Assembly (NCBI GenBank): GCA_011049095.1
Contig: DSDE01000103.1
Location: 1-11,055, forward strand
Direction of reading: 5' to 3'
DNA length: 11,055 bases
Source of the DNA: Fidelibacterota bacterium
GTDB taxonomy: Bacteria; Fidelibacterota; Fidelibacteria; Fidelibacterales; DSDE01
In this document: piece after piece, positions 1 through 8,504 of the stretch
How positions within the stretch are numbered: the first letter of the stretch is position 1
Layout: each line of letters starts with the position of its first letter
Made by a program: the position numbers and the translations under genes
The notes under the pieces: generated by a model
Database searches by the model: none
What the model was told of the DNA's origin: nothing
What the model saw: the letters and a program-made list of their open reading frames with translations, nothing else

Positions 1-85
1 ACCCATTCTCAATAAAGATATCGAGAATTTCCGCAGCATTTCAAAAAAATATTATCTCTATAAATAAGAAATTGAGGAGAAAACA

Positions 86-3000
86 ATGAGAAAGATTATT
101 CTAATGCTGATGGCGCTGATGATGACAGTTGGCGCAGTTTCGGCGCAGGAGACAAACACTGAATTTAGAGCAACGTGGGTTATTACCTGGCACTTGATTA
201 CCGCTAATCAGACGGTGGAGCAGGGAAAAGCACGAATCCGCACCATTCTCGATAATCATGTAGCAGCCAATATGAATGCCGTGGTCTGGCATGTGCGCCA
301 GGGCGGCACGGCTTATTACGACAGCGACTATGAGCCCTGGGGACCTTATGCCGGCGGAACTTATCCCGGTTTTGACCCTCTGGAATACGCCATAGAAGAA
401 GCTCACAAGCGGGGTCTGGAACTGCACGCCTGGTTTAATGTTTTTCAGGCCAGCAGCACTGTAGCTGGCGCGCCGGCGGCTGAGCATCCCGAATGGGTCT
501 GCCGCGATCAGGACGGCAATCCCATGACTTCAAGCCGCGCCCTGAGTCCTGGTTTGCCTGCGGTAAGGGAATATACCCGCAATGTGGCGATGGAGGTGGT
601 GAATAACTATGATGTTGATGGCCTGCACTTTGACTATGTCCGCTGGAATGAATATAGCAACAGTAAGCTAAGCCAGGCCTGGGCCAAGACTGCAGAAGAG
701 CAAAATCTGCCTGACATGACACCGCCGCAGGACGTGATCGATGACCTGAACGAAAGCAAAGCCGGCCGCTATCTCTACGATGTGGAGCATCCGTATTCTG
801 CCGGTGTGCCCAGCGGATTTAGTTCCTGGGAAGAGTGGTGGCGCTGGAGTGTTACCGAATTTGTTTCAATGGTGCACGATTCCATCCAAACGGTGAAACC
901 CTGGGTGAAATTATCTGCAGCTGTTTTGGGAAAATATAATTGGTCCAGTTGGCAGGGCTACGGCACTGTTTTTCAGGATGCAGCTTTATGGTTTAATGAG
1001 GGCCATGTTGATCATGTGATGCCAATGCATTATCATTGGACCAATGCCAGTGGTTTCACGGGAATGCTGCAAAATGACGCAAATATGAATTGGAAAATGC
1101 ACCTGACAGAAGGCATTGCCGCTCAGCGTCTCTATACTGTCGGTCCCGGCTCCTATATTTTAGCTGATGCCGGCGTCTGGAATAATCACCCCTCCATTGT
1201 GGAAGCCTGCCGCACCATTGATTATACCAGCGGCTTTCAATTCTTTAGTTATGGCGACTGGCAGGGGCATACTTACTGGGAGCCGGCAGGAAAAAGCTTT
1301 TTTGCCAAGAATAGTAAAATTGCCCCCAGCATTTTTCTCTCGCAGGAAGTTCCGGCTGCTCCGGCTCTGGCAATGAATAAAATCAGCGATTTAGAATATG
1401 AGTTTACGATTACGCCGGATGCTGCCCACGATGGTTTGCACTGGTACTTGCTTTATCGCAGCGAAGATGGCAGCTTTGATAAAGAGCAAACGACACTGGT
1501 GGGACGATATTTTTCAAATGAAGCAATTACCCATACCGAATCTTTTGATGGTACGCAGTCCTTTAATGGTCAGTATTATTACGCTGCCACAGCTGCCAAT
1601 CGCTATTGGAATGAATCGGATTTCACTGTCGATGCCAGCACTGATTCCATTCCCTCTTTTCCACCTGCTATTGTTTTTACATATCCGGCGGAAGCTGACA
1701 GCCTGCCGGCAGTCTGGCCGCTGAAAATCGCATTCTCAAAGGAGATGAACACCGCCTCTGTGGAAAGCGCTTTTAGTATCGAGCCTGCCGCCGGCGATGC
1801 GCAATTTGAATGGGATGCCGCAGAAAAGCTTGCCGAAATCTCCTTTGCTGACGGCTTAGAAGACGGCATCGAATATCAGGTCACCTTGCTGGAAAGCGCC
1901 ACCGATGTCAATGGCGTTCAGCTTGATGGCAATGGTGACGGCGAAGCAGGAGATCCTTTCGTGTGGAATTTTAAAACCTTCGCCAGCGATGTTTACGGGC
2001 CGAAAATTATCAATTTTTATCCTGCAAATGGCGAAGCAGAATTTAACTACGATGATGCATTGAATATCCAGTTTGATGAGTTGATTGACATTGAAAGCCT
2101 CACTGAGGCGAATTTGATTCTCAGCCGAAACGGCTCTCCCATCTCTCGGGAGATTGTAGCCACTGTTACTGAAAACCGCTCATTAATCTCGGTCCGGAGT
2201 TTTTCGCAATTAATCAGTGATGAAAGCTATACACTTAGCATATCCAGTGCAGTAAGCGATACGGCGGGCAATACGATGGACGCAGATTTCACATTGACTT
2301 TCACAACGGATAATTTCTACTATAGTGAGAAAAACACCCTGGACCCTATGAATGAAAACCTGGGCTGGTGGCAACCTACTGGCAGCGGTTCAACGACAGG
2401 TGTCATCGGCAGCAATACGGTTTTTTCAATTGTCAGCAGCAATTATCTGCCAGGGTCTTCTTTTGCCGAAGATAACCGCAAAAGCGGACAGCTCACTTAT
2501 CAATGGGATATGCAAGATACGACACATCTCTGCCGTCTGCACCACGGCGGAACACCTGCAAATGTAGCTTTTGACACCACCTGGATAGTGCAGGCCTATG
2601 TTTATGGTGACAGCAGCCTTACAGAATTTAGCTTTTCCCTCTATGAAAAAAACGTATCAGGCAATAATACTGAAGATATTATCGAGGTGATGGCCTGGAG
2701 GCCTATCAATTGGTATGGCTGGCGGCTTATAGAATGGAAGCTCAGCAATCCTGATATGGTTGGTGATTTTCTCAGTGCAGACCAGGTGATGGATGGCGAC
2801 CATTATAAGCTGGACGGCATTCTTCTGCGGAAAACGGACGAAAGCGCTGAAAGGGGTAAAATCTTCATTGATAACCTGCGCATTGTCAAAGCTTCAGAAG
2901 GCCAAGCGCCACCCAACAGCGCTCCGGAAATTGAAGAACTGGAAGATATGGAAACACCTCACGCGACACGGGTTCGTATTAAGGTCAATTACACAGACCC

Positions 3001-3496
3001 AGACCCTGCTGATGAACATGTGATTATGATGGAAGCCGACAGCGCAGGATTTACCTTTAGAATTATGGGTCACACGTCTGGCAGCAATGTCTATATCTAT
3101 CCTCCGGAGGGTCTCGTTGGCGATGTGCTTATTTCTGTTATTGTGAAAGATTTTGGCGTTGGAGAATTGTCTGATACGGCCTCTTTTACTTTGAGCATCA
3201 TGCCAGTGAGTATTCACAACGAAGCACTTCCAGAGACATTTTTACTTTTCCAGAATTATCCTAATCCCTTCAATGCCTCTACAGCCATCAGCTTTACGCT
3301 GCCCCGACAGGAATTTGTTAATCTGAGCCTCTACAATTTGCGGGGACAGTTGGTTCATAAGATTCTCAATCAGCCTATGAATGCCGGCGCACACACCATT
3401 CAGCTCCATCTGCCCCAGCTTTCCAGCGGCGTCTATCTCTATCGCCTCCAAGCGGGAGAATTTACTGATATTAAGCGGATGATGCTTATTAAGTAG
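86..3496 (+). CDS. Secreted GHL10/DUF187-family glycoside hydrolase with Ig-like modules and a T9SS C-terminal sorting domain
   Basis: A 1136-residue exported multidomain protein. Residues 1-20 are a signal peptide (KK-poor n-region, Leu/Met-rich core, likely cleavage at VSA|QE). Residues 26 to about 410 match the GHL10 (DUF187, YngK/DigH-type) TIM-barrel: EFRATWV start, 'HVRQGG', 'GFDPLEYAIEEAHKRGLELHAWFN', and an acidic strand DVDGLHFDYVRW (D178, D183). A fibronectin-III-like stretch follows (about 423-520), then two Big_5 Ig-like domains (about 526-632 and 637-742), a carbohydrate-binding-like beta-sandwich (745-937, ending IFIDNLRIVK), another Ig-like domain (about 945-1045), and the T9SS type A sorting domain (1049-1136, with FQNYPNPFN). 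The start is supported by GAGGAGA at 74-80, five bases upstream. Family members such as E. coli DigH cleave denuded peptidoglycan glycans; the substrate here is unknown. The T9SS tag implies secretion across the outer membrane and probable cell-surface attachment. Family is confident, exact substrate is not. Confidence 0.9.
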   Translation: MRKIILMLMALMMTVGAVSAQETNTEFRATWVITWHLITANQTVEQGKARIRTILDNHVAANMNAVVWHVRQGGTAYYDSDYEPWGPYAGGTYPGFDPLEYAIEEAHKRGLELHAWFNVFQASSTVAGAPAAEHPEWVCRDQDGNPMTSSRALSPGLPAVREYTRNVAMEVVNNYDVDGLHFDYVRWNEYSNSKLSQAWAKTAEEQNLPDMTPPQDVIDDLNESKAGRYLYDVEHPYSAGVPSGFSSWEEWWRWSVTEFVSMVHDSIQTVKPWVKLSAAVLGKYNWSSWQGYGTVFQDAALWFNEGHVDHVMPMHYHWTNASGFTGMLQNDANMNWKMHLTEGIAAQRLYTVGPGSYILADAGVWNNHPSIVEACRTIDYTSGFQFFSYGDWQGHTYWEPAGKSFFAKNSKIAPSIFLSQEVPAAPALAMNKISDLEYEFTITPDAAHDGLHWYLLYRSEDGSFDKEQTTLVGRYFSNEAITHTESFDGTQSFNGQYYYAATAANRYWNESDFTVDASTDSIPSFPPAIVFTYPAEADSLPAVWPLKIAFSKEMNTASVESAFSIEPAAGDAQFEWDAAEKLAEISFADGLEDGIEYQVTLLESATDVNGVQLDGNGDGEAGDPFVWNFKTFASDVYGPKIINFYPANGEAEFNYDDALNIQFDELIDIESLTEANLILSRNGSPISREIVATVTENRSLISVRSFSQLISDESYTLSISSAVSDTAGNTMDADFTLTFTTDNFYYSEKNTLDPMNENLGWWQPTGSGSTTGVIGSNTVFSIVSSNYLPGSSFAEDNRKSGQLTYQWDMQDTTHLCRLHHGGTPANVAFDTTWIVQAYVYGDSSLTEFSFSLYEKNVSGNNTEDIIEVMAWRPINWYGWRLIEWKLSNPDMVGDFLSADQVMDGDHYKLDGILLRKTDESAERGKIFIDNLRIVKASEGQAPPNSAPEIEELEDMETPHATRVRIKVNYTDPDPADEHVIMMEADSAGFTFRIMGHTSGSNVYIYPPEGLVGDVLISVIVKDFGVGELSDTASFTLSIMPVSIHNEALPETFLLFQNYPNPFNASTAISFTLPRQEFVNLSLYNLRGQLVHKILNQPMNAGAHTIQLHLPQLSSGVYLYRLQAGEFTDIKRMMLIK

Positions 3497-3594
3497 TAAG
3501 AAAAATTGTTTTTTGGGCAGAGAAAATAAAATACGTCGGGCTTAATTGCCCACCGGATCTTTCTTAAAAAACGAAAATGGGCGCTGGGTTTGAC

Positions 3595-3625
3595 TTTGGA
3601 ATAAAGGGTAAAAATTGATAATTTG
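3595..3625 (+). promoter_or_regulatory. Possible Bacteroidota-style promoter before the GH20 gene
   Basis: TTTG at 3595-3598 lies 20 bases before TAATTTG at 3619-3625. This resembles the -33 TTTG / -7 TAnnTTTG promoter of Bacteroidota but lacks one T in the -7 element. An overlapping TTGACT at 3590-3595 could serve as a sigma70 -35, but no good -10 follows at the right distance. The 150-base gap and the absence of a convincing terminator make a separate promoter plausible, not proven. Confidence 0.25.
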
Positions 3626-3646
3626 CCGCAATGAAACTAAGAGGAT

Positions 3647-5764
3647 ATGATGAAAAATTATTTTTGGGGACTGGCGCTGGTTTTAGTGATTTTAGGCGCT
3701 GTTTATTCGGGTTATCGCGTGCATGATTTTGTTAGAAATCCCAAAATTGGTGAACCGGTGCGCTTTGAGCCGTCGGTGATGCCACAGCCTAGGCTTATGG
3801 AGCTGAATCGAGAGCGATTTCAGATTGATCGTCAATTTAGCATCGGCTACAGCAGCTATTTGGGAGAAAAAAGTTTATTGGCAGTCAATCGCTTTATGAA
3901 AAATCTGGGAACGATTAGCGCAGTGGATTTTGCCCAGCAGCTTTACACCAAAGAAAATCTAAGCTCGGAAGGCAGCCTTCTCATTATGTGCACGAGGGAA
4001 GGGGAGACTCGGCTGGGAGAAAGTGAATCTTATACCCTGAATATCAGCAATGACCTGATTTTGCTTCGGGCCGAATCAGAGCTAGGCATTCTCCATGCTT
4101 TGGAAACACTGCTGCAGCTTGCCACCAGTGACGAAAGAGGCTGGTATTTTCCCGGCGGAAAAATCGAGGATGAGCCCCGCTTTGCCTGGCGCGGCCTGAT
4201 GATTGACCCTTGCCGCCACTTTATCAGCAAAGAAACCATTATGCGCAATCTGGATGCGATGGCAGCCGTCAAGCTTAATGTGCTCCATCTCCATTTGACG
4301 GAAGACCAAGGCTTTCGCATCGAGAGCAAGCGCTTTCCCAATCTGCATTTAAAGGGCAGCGACGGCGACTATCTGAGTCAGGATGATATACGTGACATTG
4401 TCCACTATGCCGATTTGCTGGGCATTCGCGTGGTGCCAGAATTTGACATGCCCGGGCACACCACTGCCTGGTTTCCAGGGCATCCTGAGCTGGCCACAAT
4501 AGATTCGGTTTATACCATTGCCCGCACCTGGGGCGTTCACGATCCTGTTTTCAATCCGGCCAGAGAAAGCACTTATCAATTTCTCGATGAGTTTATCGGC
4601 GAAATGGCAGCCCTCTTTCCAGACCCCTATTTTCACATCGGCGGCGATGAGAATAATGGCAAGCACTGGAGCCGCAGCCCCGAAATTGCTGCTTTTAAAA
4701 AAGAGAAGAAATTCAAAGACAATCACGAGCTGCAAGTTTATTTCATTGACCGTGTGAAAGAGATTGTGAAAAAGCATGGTAAAACCACCATCGGCTGGGG
4801 TGAAATTCTTGATCTTGGAATGGACAAAGCCATCATCACCCAATTTTGGTGGCCCCGCATGAAAGATATGGAGAAGGCGCTGGCGGCGGGCTATCGGGGC
4901 ATCATCTCCAATGGCTACTATATTGATCTTTTTGAAACGGCGGAAAGTCACTGGCTGAGGGACCCGGTGCGGGAGGAATATATCAAAAATCCTGAGCTGG
5001 AAAAGCAGATTTTGGGTGGAGAAGCCACAATGTGGACGGAGTTTGTTACCGATGAGCTATTTGATAAAAGGGTCTGGCCCCGAACCGCTGCCATTGCGGA
5101 AAGATTTTGGTCTGAAAAATCGCTGTGGGATATCGATACAATGTATGAGCGGCTTGATGCGGTCAGCCGCCATCTTGACCGTTTGGGAATACGCCATCTG
5201 CAGATTTATGATGCTGGATTACGGAATATGGCAGGAATTACAAATGTAGAGCCACTGAGAACTGTTATGGATCTCCTTTCACCGGTGCGCAGCTATCGTC
5301 GCCACCAGCTCTATATCGAGGCAAATGGGCGCAAATATACACAAGCCACACCGCTGACCCGACCTGTTGACTATGCTTGGAGTGATGCGCCGGCGGCTCG
5401 AAAATTTAATCAAACCGTCCGGCGGTATCTTGATGCGCCTAAAATGAATGCAGCGCTTCACTCAAATATAAAAGAGCAGCTTGAGCTATGGAAAAATAAT
5501 CACATTGCCCTTGAGCCATTACTAAAGGCAAGACCCCAGCTTCGGGAAATCTTGTTTCATTCAGAAAATCTCTCCAAGGCTTCAGCCATTGGCTTAGAGG
5601 CCTTAAAATTTGTAAAAAAAGGAAAAACTGCTGAGCGACATTGGGGTGAAGTGCATCTTAAAACACTCAATGCAATGAAAGAGCCTGCCGGCGAAATGGA
5701 ATTGCAGATATTAGCAGCCATCGATCAGATAGTCATCAAAGCCGCCAACGTGCCAGTGGAATAA
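3647..5764 (+). CDS. GH20 beta-N-acetylhexosaminidase, membrane-anchored or secreted
   Basis: A 705-residue enzyme predicted to remove terminal beta-linked GlcNAc/GalNAc by substrate-assisted catalysis. Residues 4-22 form a hydrophobic N-terminal segment without a lipobox, so it is a signal peptide or signal anchor. A GH20b-like N-terminal domain spans about 45-165. The catalytic barrel starts at FAWRGLMIDPCRHF (R182 expected to bind the sugar) and includes HLHLTEDQGFRIE. The catalytic pair is D334-E335 in HIGGDENNGKHW, and the barrel ends with EATMWTEF and the WPRTAAIAERFWS motif. About 200 residues after the barrel are helix-rich and not assigned. Two ATGs are adjacent: AAGAGGA ends at 3645, leaving one base before the ATG at 3647 and four before the ATG at 3650, so the second Met may be the true start. 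It lies 13 bases upstream of dacB and is probably co-transcribed with it. Natural substrate could be chitin-like oligomers, glycans or peptidoglycan fragments. Confidence 0.93.
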   Translation: MMKNYFWGLALVLVILGAVYSGYRVHDFVRNPKIGEPVRFEPSVMPQPRLMELNRERFQIDRQFSIGYSSYLGEKSLLAVNRFMKNLGTISAVDFAQQLYTKENLSSEGSLLIMCTREGETRLGESESYTLNISNDLILLRAESELGILHALETLLQLATSDERGWYFPGGKIEDEPRFAWRGLMIDPCRHFISKETIMRNLDAMAAVKLNVLHLHLTEDQGFRIESKRFPNLHLKGSDGDYLSQDDIRDIVHYADLLGIRVVPEFDMPGHTTAWFPGHPELATIDSVYTIARTWGVHDPVFNPARESTYQFLDEFIGEMAALFPDPYFHIGGDENNGKHWSRSPEIAAFKKEKKFKDNHELQVYFIDRVKEIVKKHGKTTIGWGEILDLGMDKAIITQFWWPRMKDMEKALAAGYRGIISNGYYIDLFETAESHWLRDPVREEYIKNPELEKQILGGEATMWTEFVTDELFDKRVWPRTAAIAERFWSEKSLWDIDTMYERLDAVSRHLDRLGIRHLQIYDAGLRNMAGITNVEPLRTVMDLLSPVRSYRRHQLYIEANGRKYTQATPLTRPVDYAWSDAPAARKFNQTVRRYLDAPKMNAALHSNIKEQLELWKNNHIALEPLLKARPQLREILFHSENLSKASAIGLEALKFVKKGKTAERHWGEVHLKTLNAMKEPAGEMELQILAAIDQIVIKAANVPVE

Positions 5765-5777
5765 ATCTGGAGTAAAT

Positions 5778-7217
5778 ATGAAACGATTAGTAAGCATCTT
5801 CCTTGCGGTTGCCGGCCTTTTTGCCCAAAGCGCACTGGATATCGTTCACAGCGCATCAAAAGACATACTCAAACATTCTCAATTTGGCTTTTATGCCCGC
5901 TATTGTGATGAAAGCAAAGCTTTGCTGGCCATCGGAGAAGAAAATAGCCTTGCCCCGGCTTCAGTGCTGAAAGTAGTCACGACGGCAGCCGCCATCCACT
6001 TTCTCGGGGCTGATTTTACATACAATACGCCTCTGGGAATCAATGGAACTATTGACAAGAAAGGGATTCTCAAAGGCAATTTGGTCATCACGGGCAGCGG
6101 TGACCCCACATTGGGTTCAGAATTTCAGCCTCAAGCATTTTCACTGCAAGAAATTTTAAAAATGTGGGAAAAGGCGATTCGGGACGCTGGAATAAAGAAA
6201 ATTGACGGCGACATCATTCTTGATATCTCTCTATTTGAAGAGCAGGATGTGCCAGACTATTGGCCATGGGTAGATATTGGCAACTATTACGGCGCGGGAC
6301 CTCAAGCTATTATTATGCACGACAACCTCTATCACTTGGTGATGCAGCCCGGGAAAAAACCAGGCGATCCCGTCACGGTTTTAAGGACAGAGCCGGAAGT
6401 GCCGGGGCTGACTTTTGACAATCATATTTATACAGGCCCGAAAGGAAGCGGCGACAATGGCTATATCTATGCCGGACCACGCCAATACAATGCGGTGCTA
6501 CGGGGAACTATTCCCGCCGGCGTGCCTGAATTTTCCATAAAAGGCGCCATTCCTGAGCCGCCGCTTCTCCTAGGAAAAATGCTGGAGACCCATCTTAATA
6601 GCACAGAGATACAACATAAAGGCAAAGTACGCGTTTCAGAAAGCGCAGTCAAAACCAATAAAACGCTGCATACACTGGAATCCCAGCCATTAGCGGCCAT
6701 TTTGTTGCCAATTAATCGCCGCAGTGTCAATCTCTTTGCCGAAGCGGCGCTCAAAAGAACCGGCGCTGAAATTTATGGCAAAGGCAGCACAGATAATGGT
6801 CTTAAAGCCATTGACAAGCTTTTCGATGAGCTGAAAATCTCCAGGGAAGGCTTGAAGCTTTTTGATGGCAGCGGTCTCTCTCCGGTGAATATGATTAGCG
6901 CGAAAAATGTGACTGATCTTTTGGCCGCTATGAAAAACCATCCAGAGTTTGCCGCCTATTACAATAGCTTTTCCATTGCCGGCGATGAGCTTTCCGGCGG
7001 ATTTGTCAGCCGCGTCGGCAAGGGCACTATTCTCCAAAATAATGCACGCATTAAAACCGGCACCGTTCGGGGCGTACGATCTTACACAGGCTATCTCACA
7101 AATAAAAGTGGTCGTGAAATTGTCTTTACTTTTATAGTGAATAATTATCACTGCTCAGTCAGCCAGATCAACCAGCTCTATGAAAATATTTTGCTGGAGC
7201 TGGCCAAGGGGAATTAG
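5778..7217 (+). CDS. dacB: D-alanyl-D-alanine carboxypeptidase/endopeptidase, PBP4 type (peptidase S13)
   Basis: A 479-residue periplasmic penicillin-binding protein, close in length to E. coli PBP4. It trims the terminal D-Ala of peptidoglycan stem peptides and can cut DD cross-links. All three active-site motifs are visible: SxxK as S62-V-L-K65 (PASVLKVVTT), SxN as S316-V-N318 (RRSVNLFAE), and KTG at 426-428 (IKTGTVRGVRSYTGY). The long stretch between the first two motifs holds the family's inserted domains, including ITGSGDPTL. Residues 1 to about 16 are a signal peptide (MKRLVSIFLAVAGLFA). The middle residue of SxN is Val instead of the Asp found in E. coli; the catalytic Ser and Asn are intact, so activity is expected. 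GGAG at 5769-5772 supports the start. The gene sits 13 bases after the GH20 gene and 8 bases before the methyltransferase gene, suggesting one transcript. Confidence 0.95.
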   Translation: MKRLVSIFLAVAGLFAQSALDIVHSASKDILKHSQFGFYARYCDESKALLAIGEENSLAPASVLKVVTTAAAIHFLGADFTYNTPLGINGTIDKKGILKGNLVITGSGDPTLGSEFQPQAFSLQEILKMWEKAIRDAGIKKIDGDIILDISLFEEQDVPDYWPWVDIGNYYGAGPQAIIMHDNLYHLVMQPGKKPGDPVTVLRTEPEVPGLTFDNHIYTGPKGSGDNGYIYAGPRQYNAVLRGTIPAGVPEFSIKGAIPEPPLLLGKMLETHLNSTEIQHKGKVRVSESAVKTNKTLHTLESQPLAAILLPINRRSVNLFAEAALKRTGAEIYGKGSTDNGLKAIDKLFDELKISREGLKLFDGSGLSPVNMISAKNVTDLLAAMKNHPEFAAYYNSFSIAGDELSGGFVSRVGKGTILQNNARIKTGTVRGVRSYTGYLTNKSGREIVFTFIVNNYHCSVSQINQLYENILLELAKGN

Positions 7218-7225
7218 CTTAAAAA

Positions 7226-7996
7226 ATGGAGAAAAAGGAGCTTTCCCTTTCAAAAGAGAAATTGAAATTTCTCACATCACTGCAAGAGAAAAAGTACCGC
7301 GCTATTCACGGACTTTTTCCGGTAGAGGGGATTCTGCCGGCTGAGGAGCTGCTGCAAAGCGAATTTAAGCTCAAGGAATTTTACTACATTCCCTGGCTGA
7401 AAAATCGCCCAGGATTTGATGAATTGCTGGAGAAAGTGAAACAACGTGGCGTAGAAGCCATCGAGGTGGACGGTCAGACACTGAAAAAACTCAGCTCCGA
7501 ACAAGCGCCGCAGGGCGTGCTGGCCATTGCTGAGAAAAGAGATTTTTCCGAAAATCAGCTTCAGGGGAATCTGCTTCTATGCCATCAGATTCAAGACCCC
7601 GGCAATCTGGGGACGCTTTTTCGCATTGCTCACTGGTTTGGCCTTGGCGGGATTATACTTACCAGTGGCAGCGTGGAAGCCTGGAATCCTAAGGTCGTGC
7701 GCAGCTCTATGGGCTCCTTTTTTCATATACCCTGGATACTCATAGATTCTGCGAGCGAGATTCCTCAAGCCTTTGGGGAACACCAGCTCTTGCTCAGCAG
7801 CCCCCATGCTGGCAGATCTGTTTCTGATTTTCCCCTGAAAAAGCCCTTTATTTTAGCTCTGGGAAATGAGAGCCGCGGGCTGGCAGAAGATTTTTTTTCA
7901 GAAGCTGAGCGCATAACTTTGCCGCGGCTTGGCGGCGCTGAGTCGCTGAATGTAGCCGCCGCAGCGGCAGCTATTTTAGCGCGCCTGTTGCTATAA
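7226..7996 (+). CDS. SpoU/TrmH-family RNA 2'-O-methyltransferase (RlmB-like)
   Basis: A 256-residue cytoplasmic SAM-dependent methyltransferase of the SPOUT class that methylates a ribose 2'-OH in rRNA or tRNA. Residues about 20-100 form the L30e-like substrate-binding domain (LQEKKYRAIHGLFPVEG is its usual opening). The catalytic knot domain carries motif 1 DPGNLGTLFRIAHWFG (N127), motif 2 ALGNESRGL (E215, R217) and motif 3 ESLNVAAAAAAILA (residues 239-252; S240, N242), all in order. The start codon follows the dacB stop by 8 bases. The nearest Shine-Dalgarno-like AAGGGGA at 7206-7212 lies 13 bases upstream, inside dacB, which is somewhat far and suggests translational coupling. The target nucleotide cannot be told from the sequence, so no gene symbol is given. 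Its role is unrelated to the upstream cell-wall genes; co-transcription is probably positional. Confidence 0.92.
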   Translation: MEKKELSLSKEKLKFLTSLQEKKYRAIHGLFPVEGILPAEELLQSEFKLKEFYYIPWLKNRPGFDELLEKVKQRGVEAIEVDGQTLKKLSSEQAPQGVLAIAEKRDFSENQLQGNLLLCHQIQDPGNLGTLFRIAHWFGLGGIILTSGSVEAWNPKVVRSSMGSFFHIPWILIDSASEIPQAFGEHQLLLSSPHAGRSVSDFPLKKPFILALGNESRGLAEDFFSEAERITLPRLGGAESLNVAAAAAAILARLLL

Positions 7997-8018
7997 TAGA
8001 ATAAGGGTTTTCCCGGGT

Positions 8019-8489
8019 CTAGAAACCAAAATCAGCCAGGATTTTTGCGGCGTGTTCGTCAACTTTAACGCGATGATAGGCTTTCACAATGATACCGTTT
8101 TCATCTAGCAAAAAGGTTTTGCGAATGACGCCTTCGGTGATTTTGCCATACATATTTTTCGTGCCCCAGGCGCCGTAGCTTTTTATCACCTCTTTATCGG
8201 GGTCTGAAAGCAGGGGAAAAGGCAGATTATATTTATTAATAAATTTTTCGTGGGCGTTGGCCTTGTCTGGTGATATACCTAAAATGACGATGCCTTGCTT
8301 TTCATATTCTGAGAAGGCATCGCGAAAGCCGCAAGCCTCTTTTGTGCAGCCAGGTGTATCATCTTTTGGATAAAAATAGACGACCACCTTTTTCCCCCGA
8401 TAGCCGGAGAGGCTGTGGGTTTTACCGGCGGGACCCGACAGCGTAAAATCTGGCGCTAGATCGCCTGCAGTCAGTTTAATTTCACTCAT
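8019..8489 (-). CDS. bcp: Thioredoxin-dependent peroxiredoxin, BCP/PrxQ type
   Basis: A 156-residue cytosolic peroxidase that reduces hydrogen peroxide and organic hydroperoxides with electrons from thioredoxin. The thioredoxin-fold signature is clear: APDFTL, then VVYFYPKDDTPGCTKEACGFRD with peroxidatic C48 and resolving C53, five residues apart as in the atypical two-Cys BCP group. FLLDENGIIVKAYHRVK follows near the C-terminus. Length is typical of the family. GGGAG at 8496-8500 (read on the minus strand) lies six bases before the ATG. The gene is 15 bases downstream of the lexA-like gene and is the last of the dnaA operon; it ends 22 bases from the convergent methyltransferase gene. Confidence 0.96.
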   Translation of the reverse strand: MSEIKLTAGDLAPDFTLSGPAGKTHSLSGYRGKKVVVYFYPKDDTPGCTKEACGFRDAFSEYEKQGIVILGISPDKANAHEKFINKYNLPFPLLSDPDKEVIKSYGAWGTKNMYGKITEGVIRKTFLLDENGIIVKAYHRVKVDEHAAKILADFGF

Positions 8490-8504
8490 TTGTAACTCCC
8501 TAAT

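Noticed and set aside
5..28. ATTCTC / GAGAAT inverted repeat upstream of the first gene
   Set aside because: Only six bases per arm with a 12-base spacer; likely chance, and no promoter could be placed around it.
2..67. Short open frame ending in TAA at 65-67 that might be the tail of an upstream gene
   Set aside because: The 21 codons read PILNKDIENFRSISKKYYLYK-stop (written from codon 1 to 21) and are plausible, but a second frame is also open here and the stretch is too short and AT-rich to decide.
3538..3551. GGGC-TTAATT-GCCC hairpin after the GHL10 gene as a terminator
   Set aside because: The stem is only four pairs, flanking bases do not extend it, and there is no T-run directly after it.
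4349..4951. 200-codon open frame on the minus strand
   Set aside because: It lies entirely antisense to the GH20 catalytic barrel, whose motifs are unmistakable, and its translation resembles no family I recognise. It is a compositional shadow.
6690..7151. 153-codon minus-strand open frame opposite dacB
   Set aside because: Fully antisense to the SxN-to-KTG region of PBP4, with no recognisable domain and no ribosome site worth noting.
7997..8018. Shared bidirectional terminator between the convergent genes
   Set aside because: The 22-base gap has only an imperfect stem (GGTTTT paired with GAAACC that runs into bcp) and no T-run.
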